DNA of 64,000 nt. It comes from Serratia liquefaciens ATCC 27592. GTDB lineage: Bacteria; Pseudomonadota; Gammaproteobacteria; Enterobacterales; Enterobacteriaceae. Positions 42,347 through 52,176 of the stretch are shown here, one piece after another; within the stretch, counting starts at the first letter, position 1; each line of letters begins with the position of its first letter. Both the position numbers and the translations under genes were made by a program. The notes beneath the pieces were generated by a model that was not told the origin of the DNA, searched no databases, and saw nothing but the letters and a program-made list of their open reading frames with translations. Location of the stretch: contig NC_021741.1 in assembly GCF_000422085.1 (NCBI RefSeq), positions 4,712,001 to 4,776,000 of the forward strand, read 5' to 3'.

Positions 42347-42762
42347 TTTCACCTCGGGGTACAGTTCACATTTGCGCCCCGGGCTCTCCTACGAAATTTC
42401 GTATTTCCCACTGGTCGGATTGTCAGAATTATCCCCATCCTCTATTATCCCCGCACAAAATAAAAATTCAGATTTTTCCCAGAGCTGCCGATAACCGCCT
42501 ATAACGACGAGAGCGGAAAAGTCCAATTAATTTACTTTTTTAATTACCTCATTATGAGTAATTGAAGGGTAATTATTAAAAATATAAACAAGCAGCCTAA
42601 TTATTATTTAGAAAAATAAAACCCACCTTCTTATTTTCCACTGGCGAATAAGAACCCCGCAATGTGATTGTCGCTCGCGATTCCGGGCCGGCCGTTGGCC
42701 GTCCGTTTATTGACCTCATGGATTGAGTAGGCCGCCCCAGCGGCTTCTCATAATGGATTACA
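42347..42762. promoter_or_regulatory. AT-rich control region upstream of shlBA
   Basis: 416 bp without a gene. The middle (about 42500-42620) is strikingly AT-rich compared with the flanks. An imperfect inverted repeat ATTACCTCAT-TATGAGTAAT lies at 42543-42562. In S. marcescens shlBA is iron-regulated, but I cannot identify a convincing Fur box here. The ribosome binding site of shlB is weak. Confidence 0.4.
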
Positions 42763-44439
42763 ATGATCAGAAAAACCGCCGCCCTGGCGCTGATGTTTAG
42801 CACCGCACTCCCCGCCGCCACCCTGCCGGAAATGGGGGGGTTCTCACCGATGAGCGAATCGCGTCGCGCTTTGCAAGACGGTACGCGTGAAGTGAATCAA
42901 CAAATAGAGCAGCGGCGCTATCAGCAGCTTAAACAGCAGCAGTTGCTGGAAGACCCCGAACCCGCTGCACCGGCACTGCCACTTTCGGCTCAATGCCTGC
43001 CGATCGGCGGCGTGTATCTGCAGGGGATAACGCTGCTGTCGGCGAAAGATTTGGCAACGCTGAGTGCACTGCCAGAGCGCTGCATTAGCAGCAACGACAT
43101 CAATCGCCTGACGCGTGAATTGACCCGCTTATACCTGGATAAAGGTTATATCACCGCACGCGTGCAATTTATTCGCCCCAATGCCGAGGGTGAATTAGGC
43201 CTGCGTGTCACAGAAGGATTTATCGAAAAAATAGAGGGGGGCGATCGTTGGGTTAACAGCCAATTATTATTCCCTGGATTGGAAGGTCAGCCATTAAAAT
43301 TAACCCAGCTCGATCAGGGATTAGATCAGGCCAATCGTTTGCAATCGAATAAAACCCGATTGGATATATTACCGGGCAGCAAAGTTGGTGGATCTATTAT
43401 TCGGTTGCATAATCAACACACTAAACCCTGGTTGCTGTCCACTACGCTGGATAATTACGGTCAGAAAAATACCGGCCAGTGGCTGGCGCGGAGCACGGCA
43501 ACGCTGGACAGCCCTTTCGGCCTGTCGGACTTCGCCAGCCTGAACGTTGCCGGCACGCTGGACAACCCGGCGCAACGCTATAATCGCGCCTATACCCTGC
43601 TCTATTCCCTGCCCTACGGCGCTTTCACCTTCAGCGGCTTTGCCAGCTACTCGCAATACCTGAACCACCAGCAGTTGGTGTTCAACAGCTACAAACTGCA
43701 CGGCCAGACCCAACAGTACGGTCTGCGCGGCGACTATGTGTTTTATCGCGATCGCGACCAGATTAACACCCTGAGCGGCCAGCTGACCCATAAGCGCATC
43801 ACTAACTATTTCGAAACCGTACGTATTGGCCTCGGCAGCCCAACGCTCAGCTTGTTTGAGCTGGGCGTTAACCACCTGCAGATCCTGCCTACCGGGCTGA
43901 TCAGCGCCAACCTCAGCGTAGAGCAAGGGTTGCCCTGGTTTGGCGCCGACCGTCAAGGGGGAGCCGGGCTGCCCGATCCCCAATTCACCAAGGGCAAGCT
44001 GTTCGCCAATCTCAACCAACGCGTCCAGCTTGCCGGTGCCACTTACCAGTTGAGCAACTTGCTGTACGGGCAATACAGCCGCGATCGCCTGCCCGGTGTG
44101 GAATGGCTCAGCTTGACGGACCGCAGCGCGATCCGTGGTTTCAGCCGCAGCACGCTGTCCGGTGATAACGGCTGGTATCTGCAAAACACCCTTTCCCGCA
44201 GCTTCACCTTGGGCCAGAGCAGCCTCACTCCACGTATCGGCGGCGACGTCGGCCGGGTGCTGCCTCGCGATAACCGACCTTCCGGTTGGCAAAGCAGCGC
44301 GGGGTTAAGCGCCGGTGTCACCCTGCGTTACCAACGCGCCATGTTCGACGTTGAAGCCAGCCGCGGTTGGCTACTATCCAGCCACTCAATGCCCGACGAT
44401 CCGATACAGGTACTGGCACGCTTTTCGTACACCTTTTAG
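42763..44439 (+). CDS. shlB: ShlB, two-partner secretion transporter and activator of haemolysin
   Basis: 558-residue outer membrane TpsB protein (Omp85 superfamily) that secretes and activates ShlA. Signal peptide MIRKTAALALMFSTALPA, an N-terminal helix with many glutamines (residues 40-65), POTRA domains from about 78 (PIGGVYLQGITLLSAKDL; RLYLDKGYITARVQF) and a 16-strand barrel. The conserved lid-loop motif of the VRGY type appears as AIRGFSRS near residue 456. The C-terminus is VLARFSYTF with a terminal phenylalanine. Length matches S. marcescens ShlB. It starts the shlBA operon. Confidence 0.92.
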   Translation: MIRKTAALALMFSTALPAATLPEMGGFSPMSESRRALQDGTREVNQQIEQRRYQQLKQQQLLEDPEPAAPALPLSAQCLPIGGVYLQGITLLSAKDLATLSALPERCISSNDINRLTRELTRLYLDKGYITARVQFIRPNAEGELGLRVTEGFIEKIEGGDRWVNSQLLFPGLEGQPLKLTQLDQGLDQANRLQSNKTRLDILPGSKVGGSIIRLHNQHTKPWLLSTTLDNYGQKNTGQWLARSTATLDSPFGLSDFASLNVAGTLDNPAQRYNRAYTLLYSLPYGAFTFSGFASYSQYLNHQQLVFNSYKLHGQTQQYGLRGDYVFYRDRDQINTLSGQLTHKRITNYFETVRIGLGSPTLSLFELGVNHLQILPTGLISANLSVEQGLPWFGADRQGGAGLPDPQFTKGKLFANLNQRVQLAGATYQLSNLLYGQYSRDRLPGVEWLSLTDRSAIRGFSRSTLSGDNGWYLQNTLSRSFTLGQSSLTPRIGGDVGRVLPRDNRPSGWQSSAGLSAGVTLRYQRAMFDVEASRGWLLSSHSMPDDPIQVLARFSYTF

Positions 44440-44484
44440 TTTGCGTTTTTTTGCACTACCACAGCGATATATGGAGATACATGG

Positions 44485-47400
44485 ATGAAAAATAATAACT
44501 TCAGGCTCTCGGGAGCGGGCAAGTTAGCCGCTTCACTGGCGATCATTCTCGCCTCCCTCGGCAGCGCGTACGCCGGCGAGATCGTAGCGGCCAACGGCGC
44601 TAACGGGCCCGGTGTTTCAACTGCCGGTAACGGCGCACAGGTGGTCAATATCGTGACGCCTAACGACCACGGGCTGTCACATAACCAGTATCAGGATTTC
44701 AACGTCAACCAACCCGGCGCGGTGCTGAATAACTCGCTCGATGCCGGGCGGTCTCAGTTGGCCGGCCAACTGGCTGCCAACCCGAACCTGAACAACCAGG
44801 CGGCCAGCGTGATCCTCAATGAAGTGATCAGCCGCAACCCGTCGCTGTTGCACGGACAGCAAGAAATCTTCGGCATGGCGGCCGACTACGTGCTGGCTAA
44901 CCCGAACGGCATCAGTTGCGACGGCTGCGGCTTTATCAATACCAGCCGCTCGTCGCTGGTGGTGGGTAACCCCCTGGTGGAAAACGGCATGCTGCAGGGC
45001 TACAGCACGTTGGGCAATCGCAACACCCTGAGCCTTGATGGCCGGCTGAACGCCAGTGGCGTGCTGGATTTGATCGCGCCGAGAATCAACAGCCGCGGCG
45101 AGGTCATCGTCGCACCGCTGTACGATAAAAAAAGCGATAAAATGATCTCGGCGATCAACGCCATCAGCGGCAACAACCGCGTATCGCGCGATGCACAGGT
45201 GCTCAGCAGCGAACAACCTGAGCTCACAGTCTGGGACCAGTTATTAGGCACCACGGACAGCTACTATCTTGGCAGCATGCAGGCAGGGCGCATTAATATC
45301 ATCCATACCGTCACCGGCAGCGGCGTAAAGCTGGCGGGCAAGCTGGATGGCAGCGACGAAATCCGGGTGAAAGCTTACAACATCCGCACCGACAGCCAGG
45401 TCAACGACAGCAGCAGCAACCGCAATAGCGGCGAGAATTACCAAAACTACCGCGGCGGGATCTACATCAACGACCGCAGCACCGGTCAGCAACTGGCCCG
45501 CACCGAACTGAAAGGCAAGAATATCAGCCTGGTGGCCGATAACAGCAACCACCTGACCGCCACCGACGTTCGTGGCGAAGAGATCACGCTGCAAGGCGCC
45601 AGCCTGACGCTCGACGGTCGGCAACTGAAGCAGACTCAGGGCCATACCGATGAGCGGTGGTTCTACAGTTGGAAATACAACGTCACCCGTGAGAATGAGC
45701 AGCTTCAACAGGCCACCAGCAACATTGAGGCCACGAAAAATGTCACGCTGACCGCCACCGAGCAGGATGTGACGCTGCGCGGCGCCAAGGTTTCTGCGGG
45801 CAATGCATTGAGCATCGACGCCAAGCGCGACGTGCAGCTCAGCGGATTGATCGAGCGAGAAAAAACCAGCGAACGCGGTAATCAACGCAACCATACCCCC
45901 AGCCTGCGTACCGGCAGTTGGAGCAACAGCAATGAAACCGAAAGCCTGAAGTCCAGCAGCGTCTTCTCCGGCGGTGATTTGGCGATAAAAGCCGGTAATC
46001 GCGTCGTAGGCCAGGGTACCAAAGTGTACGCGTCAGGTGACCTCAAGGTGGATGCCAACGACCAAATCAATATCGGCGTACAAAAAACCGCCAATGAGAA
46101 AACCGTTCGCGACAATAAAACCTCATGGGGCGGTATCGGCGGCGGCAACAACCAGGACAACAGCAACCGTCGCGAAGTCAGCAACGCTTCTCAGGTGACG
46201 GCCGACGGCACCCTGTGGCTGAACGGCAAACAGGGCGTGACCATTACCGGCAGCACCGTGAAGGGCGCCAAAGGCGGTTTTGTCGCTGCCACCGACGGCG
46301 GTCTGCGGATCGATAACGCCCTCAGCACCACGGTTGACAAGGTGGATGCCCGTACCGGCACCGTCTTCAATATCACCAGCAGCTCGCAAAAGTCCAATAA
46401 CAGCCACCAACAGTCCACCGCCAGCGAATTGGTTTCCGATACCAACCTGCAGTTGGTCAGCAAAAAGGATACCGACATAGTGGGCAGCAAGGTGACCAGC
46501 ACCGGTAAGCTGGAAGTCAATGCCGGCGGTAATATCAATGTCAGCAGCGGAGAACAGCAGCAGCACATTGATGAGCAAAAAACTGCCCTTGCCATCAACG
46601 GCTATGCCAACGAGAAAAGCGACAAGCAATACCGTGCCGGTTTACGTATTGAGCATACCAGTGACAGCGAGAAAACCACCCGCAGCGAACAACAGTCATC
46701 AACGCTGAGCGGCGGCAGCGTCGCGCTGAAAGCAGACAAGGACGTGACCTTCAGCGGATCCAAACTGGTGACCACCCAAGGTGACGCCAGCATCAGCGGC
46801 GACAACGTGGCCTTCCTGGCAGCCGACAACAAGACCACCAGCGATACCGAAAAAACCAAAATCGGCGGCGGAGTCTACTACACCGGCGGCATAGATAAAG
46901 TTGGCTCCGGCATTGAAGGCGGTTACGAGAACAGCAAGACGCACTCACAAAGCAGCAAGGCGGTGACTTCCGGCAGCGATATCGCGGGCAATCTGACGAT
47001 TAATGCCAAAGACAAACTGACCCAGCAAGGTGCGCAGCACCAAGTTGGCGGCAAATATCAGGGGAATGCCAACAGCGTTGATCACCTGGCCGCCGTCAAC
47101 AGCGAAAGCAGCAACACCACTAAAACCGACGTCGGCGTAGACATCGGTGCCAACGTCGATTACAGCGCCGTCACCCGCCCGGTAGAGCGTGCGGTAGGGA
47201 AAGTCGCCAAGCTGGACGCCAACGGCGTGATTAACGAGATCGGCGGCATCGGCGCACCGAATATCGGGCTGGATATTGGCGCCAATGGCGGCAGCAGCGA
47301 AAAGAGCAATAGCAGCTCCCAAGCCGTAGTCAGCAAGATTACCGCCGGATCCATCGACGTAAAAGCCAGCGGGAAATTGCAGGATACTGGAACACAGTAT

Positions 47401-49332
47401 CAGGCGACTCAAGGGAGCGTAGCGCTGACAGCCGATAGCCACCACAGTGAAGCGGCGAAAAACAGCCAGCAGGAAAGCAGCAGCGAAACCCGCGGCGGCG
47501 CCAGCGTGCGCGTTTATACCACCACTGGCAGCGATCTGACCATCGATGCCAAAGGCGAAGGCGGCAATAAGCACAGCGAAAGCACCGGCAGCCAGGCCGT
47601 GACCGGTAGCATCACCGCCGCCAATGGTATCGACATCAAGGTCAAGCAAGACGCGGTGTATCAGGGTACTTCGTTGGAGGCCGGCGACGGCAAGGCGAAG
47701 GTAAAAGCGGAAGACGGCAACATCCGTTTCGACCAGGCCACCGATAGCAGCCATGAAAGCCACAACGGCTTCAATGTCAAAGTGTCGGCCAAAGGCGGTA
47801 CCACACCGGAAACCAAAAGCTTCGGCCTTGGGCTGGGTGGCGGCTACAGCAACGGGAAGAGTGACGGCAGCAGCGCGCAAGTCAGCAACATCGGCGGCAA
47901 ACAGGGCGTAGAACTGGATGCCGGCCGTGGGCTGACGCTGCAAGGCAGTAATGTCACCAGCCAGGGCGACGTTTCGCTGAAAGCGGGAGACAAGGTCGCG
48001 CTACAGGCAGCCCAATCGCAGCAGACCCGCAAGGACGATACGCTCTCCGGCAATATCGATATCGGCGGCAACAGCACCGATAACGACAAAAAGAGCGCGG
48101 GCGGCCTTTCTCTCGGCGGCGCGTTTGACATTGCCAAGGTAGATGAGACCTCGACGACCCAGCAAGGTGGCAAAATCACCAGCGGCGGCGCAGTGACCAT
48201 TACCGCCAAAGGCAACGACGCGCATGCCCTGCATCTGCAGGGAACCGAGGTCAAGGGCAGCAGCGTTGGCCTGAACGCCGAGAACGGCGGCGTGGTGCTG
48301 GAGTCGGTACAAAACCAGGAGCAGAAAAACAACTGGAACCTGGGGCTGAAGGCTAACGCCAAAGGCGGCCAATCCTTCAATAAGGACGCCAACGGTAAGG
48401 TGGATACCACCAGCGGCAGCGACACCCATACCCTGGGCGCCGGTGTGAAAGTCGGTGTCGATAATCTGCAAAAAACCACTCAGGGCAACAGCCTGATTAG
48501 CGCAGGAGAAGTCACGATCAACAGTGGTAAAGACACCCAGTTGGCCGGCGCCCGAATCGATGCCGACAGCGTGCAAGGCAACATCGGTGGCGATCTGCGC
48601 GTAGAAAGTCGCAAAGACAGCGAAAGCAGCGTGAAGGTCGATGTGGATGTCGGTCTGAGCCACACCAACGACCCGGCCAGCAGCATAACCAGCAAACTGT
48701 CGAAAGTGGGTACCCCGCACTACGCGGGTAAGGTGAAGGAGAAGCTGGAGGGCGGCATCAACAAGGTCGCTGACGCCACCACCGACAAGTACAACAGCGT
48801 AGCTCGTCGCCTCGATCCGAAGCAGGACACCACCGGCGCGGTCAGCTTCAGCAAGGCCGAAGGTAAGGTCACCCTGCCGGAAACGCTTGCCAGCGAAAAA
48901 GAAAAGGGGCCACTGTGGGATCGCGGCGCTCGCTTCCTGGGCAACAAATCCAAAGAGAGCCTGACCGGTCCTGCCGGGCTGCAAGGTCAGTTCAAGGTCA
49001 AGGCCGACGTAGTCAATAACGATGCAGTAGGCGTGCAGTCGGCCATCAATGGGAAAAATGACGTTGCGCTCAACGTTCAGGGCACCACTCGTCTCACTGG
49101 CGGCGAGATCCGCAGCCAGCAAGGTGAAGTGACGCTGGGTAACGGTAAACTGGAACAGCAGGACGTGGCCGGCAACCGCTATCAGGGTGGTGGTCATCTT
49201 GATGCCGCTGCCTCGGCAGGCGCACTGCTGGGCATCGCCGGTAAAAGCGTGGTGAACCTGGAGACACCGGTCGGCGGTTATATCAATAACCAGGCCGCCG
49301 ATGCCAAAGCGGGGGTCTTTTCGGGTAAATAA
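44485..49332 (+). CDS. shlA: ShlA, secreted pore-forming haemolysin (TpsA)
   Basis: 1615-residue exoprotein exported by ShlB. Signal peptide ends near SAYA (30). The TPS secretion domain has NPNL (99-102) and NPNG (139-142), and the CDGC pair (145-148) matches the CxxC of ShlA/HpmA haemolysins. The rest is a long beta-helix of haemagglutinin-type repeats rich in Ser, Gly, Asn and Lys with essentially no cysteine. The C-terminal end (KVGTPHYAGKVKEKLEGG; PLWDRGARFLG; ADAKAGVFSGK) also follows ShlA. There is no CDI-type VENN motif or toxin/immunity pair at the end. It lyses host cells by pore formation after ShlB-dependent activation with phosphatidylethanolamine. Confidence 0.93.
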   Translation: MKNNNFRLSGAGKLAASLAIILASLGSAYAGEIVAANGANGPGVSTAGNGAQVVNIVTPNDHGLSHNQYQDFNVNQPGAVLNNSLDAGRSQLAGQLAANPNLNNQAASVILNEVISRNPSLLHGQQEIFGMAADYVLANPNGISCDGCGFINTSRSSLVVGNPLVENGMLQGYSTLGNRNTLSLDGRLNASGVLDLIAPRINSRGEVIVAPLYDKKSDKMISAINAISGNNRVSRDAQVLSSEQPELTVWDQLLGTTDSYYLGSMQAGRINIIHTVTGSGVKLAGKLDGSDEIRVKAYNIRTDSQVNDSSSNRNSGENYQNYRGGIYINDRSTGQQLARTELKGKNISLVADNSNHLTATDVRGEEITLQGASLTLDGRQLKQTQGHTDERWFYSWKYNVTRENEQLQQATSNIEATKNVTLTATEQDVTLRGAKVSAGNALSIDAKRDVQLSGLIEREKTSERGNQRNHTPSLRTGSWSNSNETESLKSSSVFSGGDLAIKAGNRVVGQGTKVYASGDLKVDANDQINIGVQKTANEKTVRDNKTSWGGIGGGNNQDNSNRREVSNASQVTADGTLWLNGKQGVTITGSTVKGAKGGFVAATDGGLRIDNALSTTVDKVDARTGTVFNITSSSQKSNNSHQQSTASELVSDTNLQLVSKKDTDIVGSKVTSTGKLEVNAGGNINVSSGEQQQHIDEQKTALAINGYANEKSDKQYRAGLRIEHTSDSEKTTRSEQQSSTLSGGSVALKADKDVTFSGSKLVTTQGDASISGDNVAFLAADNKTTSDTEKTKIGGGVYYTGGIDKVGSGIEGGYENSKTHSQSSKAVTSGSDIAGNLTINAKDKLTQQGAQHQVGGKYQGNANSVDHLAAVNSESSNTTKTDVGVDIGANVDYSAVTRPVERAVGKVAKLDANGVINEIGGIGAPNIGLDIGANGGSSEKSNSSSQAVVSKITAGSIDVKASGKLQDTGTQYQATQGSVALTADSHHSEAAKNSQQESSSETRGGASVRVYTTTGSDLTIDAKGEGGNKHSESTGSQAVTGSITAANGIDIKVKQDAVYQGTSLEAGDGKAKVKAEDGNIRFDQATDSSHESHNGFNVKVSAKGGTTPETKSFGLGLGGGYSNGKSDGSSAQVSNIGGKQGVELDAGRGLTLQGSNVTSQGDVSLKAGDKVALQAAQSQQTRKDDTLSGNIDIGGNSTDNDKKSAGGLSLGGAFDIAKVDETSTTQQGGKITSGGAVTITAKGNDAHALHLQGTEVKGSSVGLNAENGGVVLESVQNQEQKNNWNLGLKANAKGGQSFNKDANGKVDTTSGSDTHTLGAGVKVGVDNLQKTTQGNSLISAGEVTINSGKDTQLAGARIDADSVQGNIGGDLRVESRKDSESSVKVDVDVGLSHTNDPASSITSKLSKVGTPHYAGKVKEKLEGGINKVADATTDKYNSVARRLDPKQDTTGAVSFSKAEGKVTLPETLASEKEKGPLWDRGARFLGNKSKESLTGPAGLQGQFKVKADVVNNDAVGVQSAINGKNDVALNVQGTTRLTGGEIRSQQGEVTLGNGKLEQQDVAGNRYQGGGHLDAAASAGALLGIAGKSVVNLETPVGGYINNQAADAKAGVFSGK

Positions 49333-49341
49333 TTGAGGTAC

Positions 49342-49364
49342 TGCCCCCGGCCACGCCGGGGGCA
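49342..49364. terminator. Hairpin between convergent shlA and yjbB
   Basis: Perfect 10-bp stem TGCCCCCGGC/GCCGGGGGCA with a 3-nt loop, 10 bp past the shlA stop; no T-run on either strand. Confidence 0.55.
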
Positions 49365-49368
49365 TGAC

Positions 49369-51018
49369 TTACAGCGTGCTGGGCGTATCCTCCCACTCAC
49401 GCTCATCATCCTTTTCATCTTGATCCAGCACGTTATATGCCACCGCACAGAACAGTGAGTTCAGGCGTTTCATATCCCCCAACAGCCCCAGGTGCAGAGA
49501 GCTGGTTTCAATACTTTGAACGTTCTGCTGATGCAAGCGATCAACGTGCGCATGGGCGTAACGACGATCCAAAATCCGGAACCGATGCTTGGAGCGCCGC
49601 AGCCGTTTGGCGCTGGTAAGGTCACCGGACAAGAACACCGACAGTCCCAGACGCAAATTGCCTATCAGCCGCTCATGCAACGCATCCAGTTCGGCCAGCC
49701 CTTCGGTGGAGAATGCTCGCCGCGCCGCGTGTGATTTCGCCCCCACGTCCCCGGCCATGCGCTCGATAATGTCACCCGCCTGTTCCAGATTCAGCGCCAT
49801 CTCGATGATTTCCGCCCAGCGCCGAGAGTCTTCCTCACCTAAATCCTCTTTCTGGATCTGCGCCAGATACAGCTTGATGGCGGTATAAAGCACGTCGACG
49901 TCATCATCCAGCCGGCGAACCTCTTTATCCTGCCCCTGCTTACCGTGCAGCACTTCGCGCTGCAGAATCATCATGTGCTCCACCACGTCGCCCATACGTA
50001 GGGTTTCACGTGCCGCGTTGGCCAATGCCAGCGTCGGGGTATCCAGTGCACTGGCATCAAGGTGCCGCGGTCGCAATCGGGGATCGTCCGCCGCCACGTC
50101 GGCAATCAGCGTTTCACACAGGCGCGCCATCGGCCCGGCCAACGGGATCAGCACCAGGCAACGGATCAGGTTGTAGAACACGTGGAAGTAGATAACCAAC
50201 TCTTCGTTGCCGCCAGGCAACCGAGTCATCACGTCCGCCAGATAAGAGACAAACGGCAGCACCAGCACACAACCCATCAGCTTGAACAACAGGCTGCCGA
50301 GCGCCACCCGACGACCGGCGGCATTCTGGCCGCTGGTGTTGATCATCGCCAACAGACCGCTGCCAAGATTGGCACCGATCACCAGGCACAGCGCCACCTT
50401 CAGCGAGATCACCCCGGAGGCCGTCAGAGTGGCAGTCAACAGTACGGCCGCCAGGCTGGAATAGCTGACAATGGCAAACAGCGCACCGGTCAGGGCATCC
50501 AGCATCACATCACCGGTCAGTGACGAGAACAACACTTTCACACCCGCCGCCTGGGTGATTGGCGTCGCGGCGGCAACAATCAGCTCCAGCGCCAGTACGA
50601 TCAGCCCGAGGCCGATACACACGCGCCCCATTTGCCCTACACGGGTTTGCTTGCGGCTGAGAAACAGAAAGACGCCGACCAGGATCAGCAGCGGTGACAG
50701 CCAGGAGAGGTCAAAGGTCAGTATTCGCGCCATCAGCGCGGTACCGACATCGGCGCCGAGCATGATCACCAGTGCGGGCGTCAGTCCCACCAGCCCTTGC
50801 GCGACGAAAGAGGTCACCAGCAACGCCGTGGCGTTACTGCTTTGCACCAGCGCGGTCACGCCGATACCAGAGACGAACGCCAGCGGTTTTTTCTCTACGC
50901 TGTCGCTCAATACCCGGCGCAAATTAGCGCCGTAAACCCGCATAATTCCGGTGCGCACGATGTGGGTACCCCACACCAAAAGGGCAACGGAAGAAAGCAG
51001 GTGAAGAAGGGTCAACAC
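49369..51018 (-). CDS. yjbB: Na+/phosphate cotransporter family protein YjbB
   Basis: 549-residue inner membrane protein. Residues about 1-310 carry two inverted Na/Pi-cotransport repeats (GIGVTALVQSSNATALLVTSFVAQGLV; GALFAIVSYSSLAAVLLTATL), each with the QSS or YSS motif of the family. Residues about 340-535 form a PhoU-like helical domain. In E. coli YjbB overproduction exports phosphate. Same place as in E. coli, in the metH-lysC interval. Monocistronic, convergent with shlA. Confidence 0.92.
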   Translation of the reverse strand: MLTLLHLLSSVALLVWGTHIVRTGIMRVYGANLRRVLSDSVEKKPLAFVSGIGVTALVQSSNATALLVTSFVAQGLVGLTPALVIMLGADVGTALMARILTFDLSWLSPLLILVGVFLFLSRKQTRVGQMGRVCIGLGLIVLALELIVAAATPITQAAGVKVLFSSLTGDVMLDALTGALFAIVSYSSLAAVLLTATLTASGVISLKVALCLVIGANLGSGLLAMINTSGQNAAGRRVALGSLLFKLMGCVLVLPFVSYLADVMTRLPGGNEELVIYFHVFYNLIRCLVLIPLAGPMARLCETLIADVAADDPRLRPRHLDASALDTPTLALANAARETLRMGDVVEHMMILQREVLHGKQGQDKEVRRLDDDVDVLYTAIKLYLAQIQKEDLGEEDSRRWAEIIEMALNLEQAGDIIERMAGDVGAKSHAARRAFSTEGLAELDALHERLIGNLRLGLSVFLSGDLTSAKRLRRSKHRFRILDRRYAHAHVDRLHQQNVQSIETSSLHLGLLGDMKRLNSLFCAVAYNVLDQDEKDDEREWEDTPSTL

Positions 51019-51179
51019 GGAAGGAACGCTCCCTTCACGCCCGGCAAGACACAGCAGGCTATCCTGCCTGCCAGGCGTGCATAAAGGCAGGACAGCGGCA
51101 ACAGGCTGCAGACCGCTATTGGAGGGTTAACGCAACGGCAGGAATTACCCTGGAGTTATCATTGAATGCCGCAGCGATG

Positions 51180-52172
51180 TCATGCAACTTCCCGTAATGT
51201 AACAGTTTCTAAGTGTAGTCCAATTTCACTGCCGTCGGGCCGCAAATCTTCGACCGAACGGTTGAGCACGTCGACCAGCAGCTCCACACCGCGGGCCAGT
51301 ACCCGATAGCGCACCACGTTGCCCAACAGGCTGTGGTTAAGGATCACCGCGGCAATCCCCTGCCCGGTAGGCACCAGGGTAATGGACTCTGGTCGAACAG
51401 CTACCTTACCGTGGTAAGGGCTGCCGGTCAAAGTCGTCGCCTGTTCCGCACTCAACAGGTTGTAGTTGCCGATGAACCCGGCTGCGAAGACGTCGGCCGG
51501 CTGGGTATACAGAGTTTCCGCGTCACCGCTTTGTACGATTTGTCCTTTGTTCATCAAGACGATGCGGTCCGACAGCGTCAGCGCTTCTTCCTGATCGTGG
51601 GTAACGAAGATGGCCGTCAGGTTCAGTTCACGCTGGATCCGACGGATCTGTTCGCGCAGGTGCTTACGGATACGCGCGTCCAGTGCCGAAAGGGGCTCGT
51701 CGAGCAACAGCAGCCGCGGACGGGTCACCAGCGAACGTGCCAGCGCCACCCGTTGGCACTGTCCACCGGACAGCTGATGCGGATAGCGCTTCGCCAGCTC
51801 AGTCAGCTCCACCAACGCCAGCACCTCTTGCACCCGCTGCTGGATCTGACCGGCCGCCAGCTTTTGCATTTTCAGCCCGAACGCGACGTTGCCCTCAACG
51901 GTCATGTTCGGGAATAACGCATAGCTCTGGAACACCATGCCGATACCGCGCTTTTGCGGGGGGAGCGGTACCAGATCCTGGCCCTGCAGCAGGATCTGTC
52001 CGCTGTCGACCGGGGTAAGCCCCGCCAGACAGCGCAGCAACGTCGATTTACCGCAGCCGCTTGGCCCGAGCAGCGTGACAAACTCGCCCTCCTCGGCGGT
52101 GAAGTCGATATTCTGAAACACCTGGGTCTGGCCATAGTGTTTATTGAGGCGGGTGACATTGAGGTAAGCCAT
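51180..52172 (-). CDS. ABC transporter ATPase (iron/phosphonate/polyamine type)
   Basis: 330-residue ATPase with Walker [11 protein letters not shown]-loop VFQSYALFPNM, signature LSGGQCQRVALARSL, Walker B LLLLDEPLSALDA and H-loop VTHDQEEA, then a C-terminal TOBE domain (about 240-330). The signature continues CQR rather than the usual RQR. It is the last gene of a five-gene operon, starting 4 bp after the upstream permease gene. Context suggests import of a phosphorus compound; the sequence class also includes Fe3+ and putrescine systems. Confidence 0.85.
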   Translation of the reverse strand: MAYLNVTRLNKHYGQTQVFQNIDFTAEEGEFVTLLGPSGCGKSTLLRCLAGLTPVDSGQILLQGQDLVPLPPQKRGIGMVFQSYALFPNMTVEGNVAFGLKMQKLAAGQIQQRVQEVLALVELTELAKRYPHQLSGGQCQRVALARSLVTRPRLLLLDEPLSALDARIRKHLREQIRRIQRELNLTAIFVTHDQEEALTLSDRIVLMNKGQIVQSGDAETLYTQPADVFAAGFIGNYNLLSAEQATTLTGSPYHGKVAVRPESITLVPTGQGIAAVILNHSLLGNVVRYRVLARGVELLVDVLNRSVEDLRPDGSEIGLHLETVTLREVA

Positions 52173-52176
52173 GCGG

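Noticed and set aside
44485..49332. ShlA as a contact-dependent inhibition (CdiA) toxin
   Set aside because: There is no VENN motif, no variable C-terminal toxin domain and no small immunity gene; the next gene is convergent yjbB.
48001..49365. 454-codon open frame on the minus strand opposite shlA, with similar long frames at 46945-47943 and 45244-45894
   Set aside because: They are shadows of the strongly biased shlA coding sequence, have no family pattern and no ribosome binding sites.
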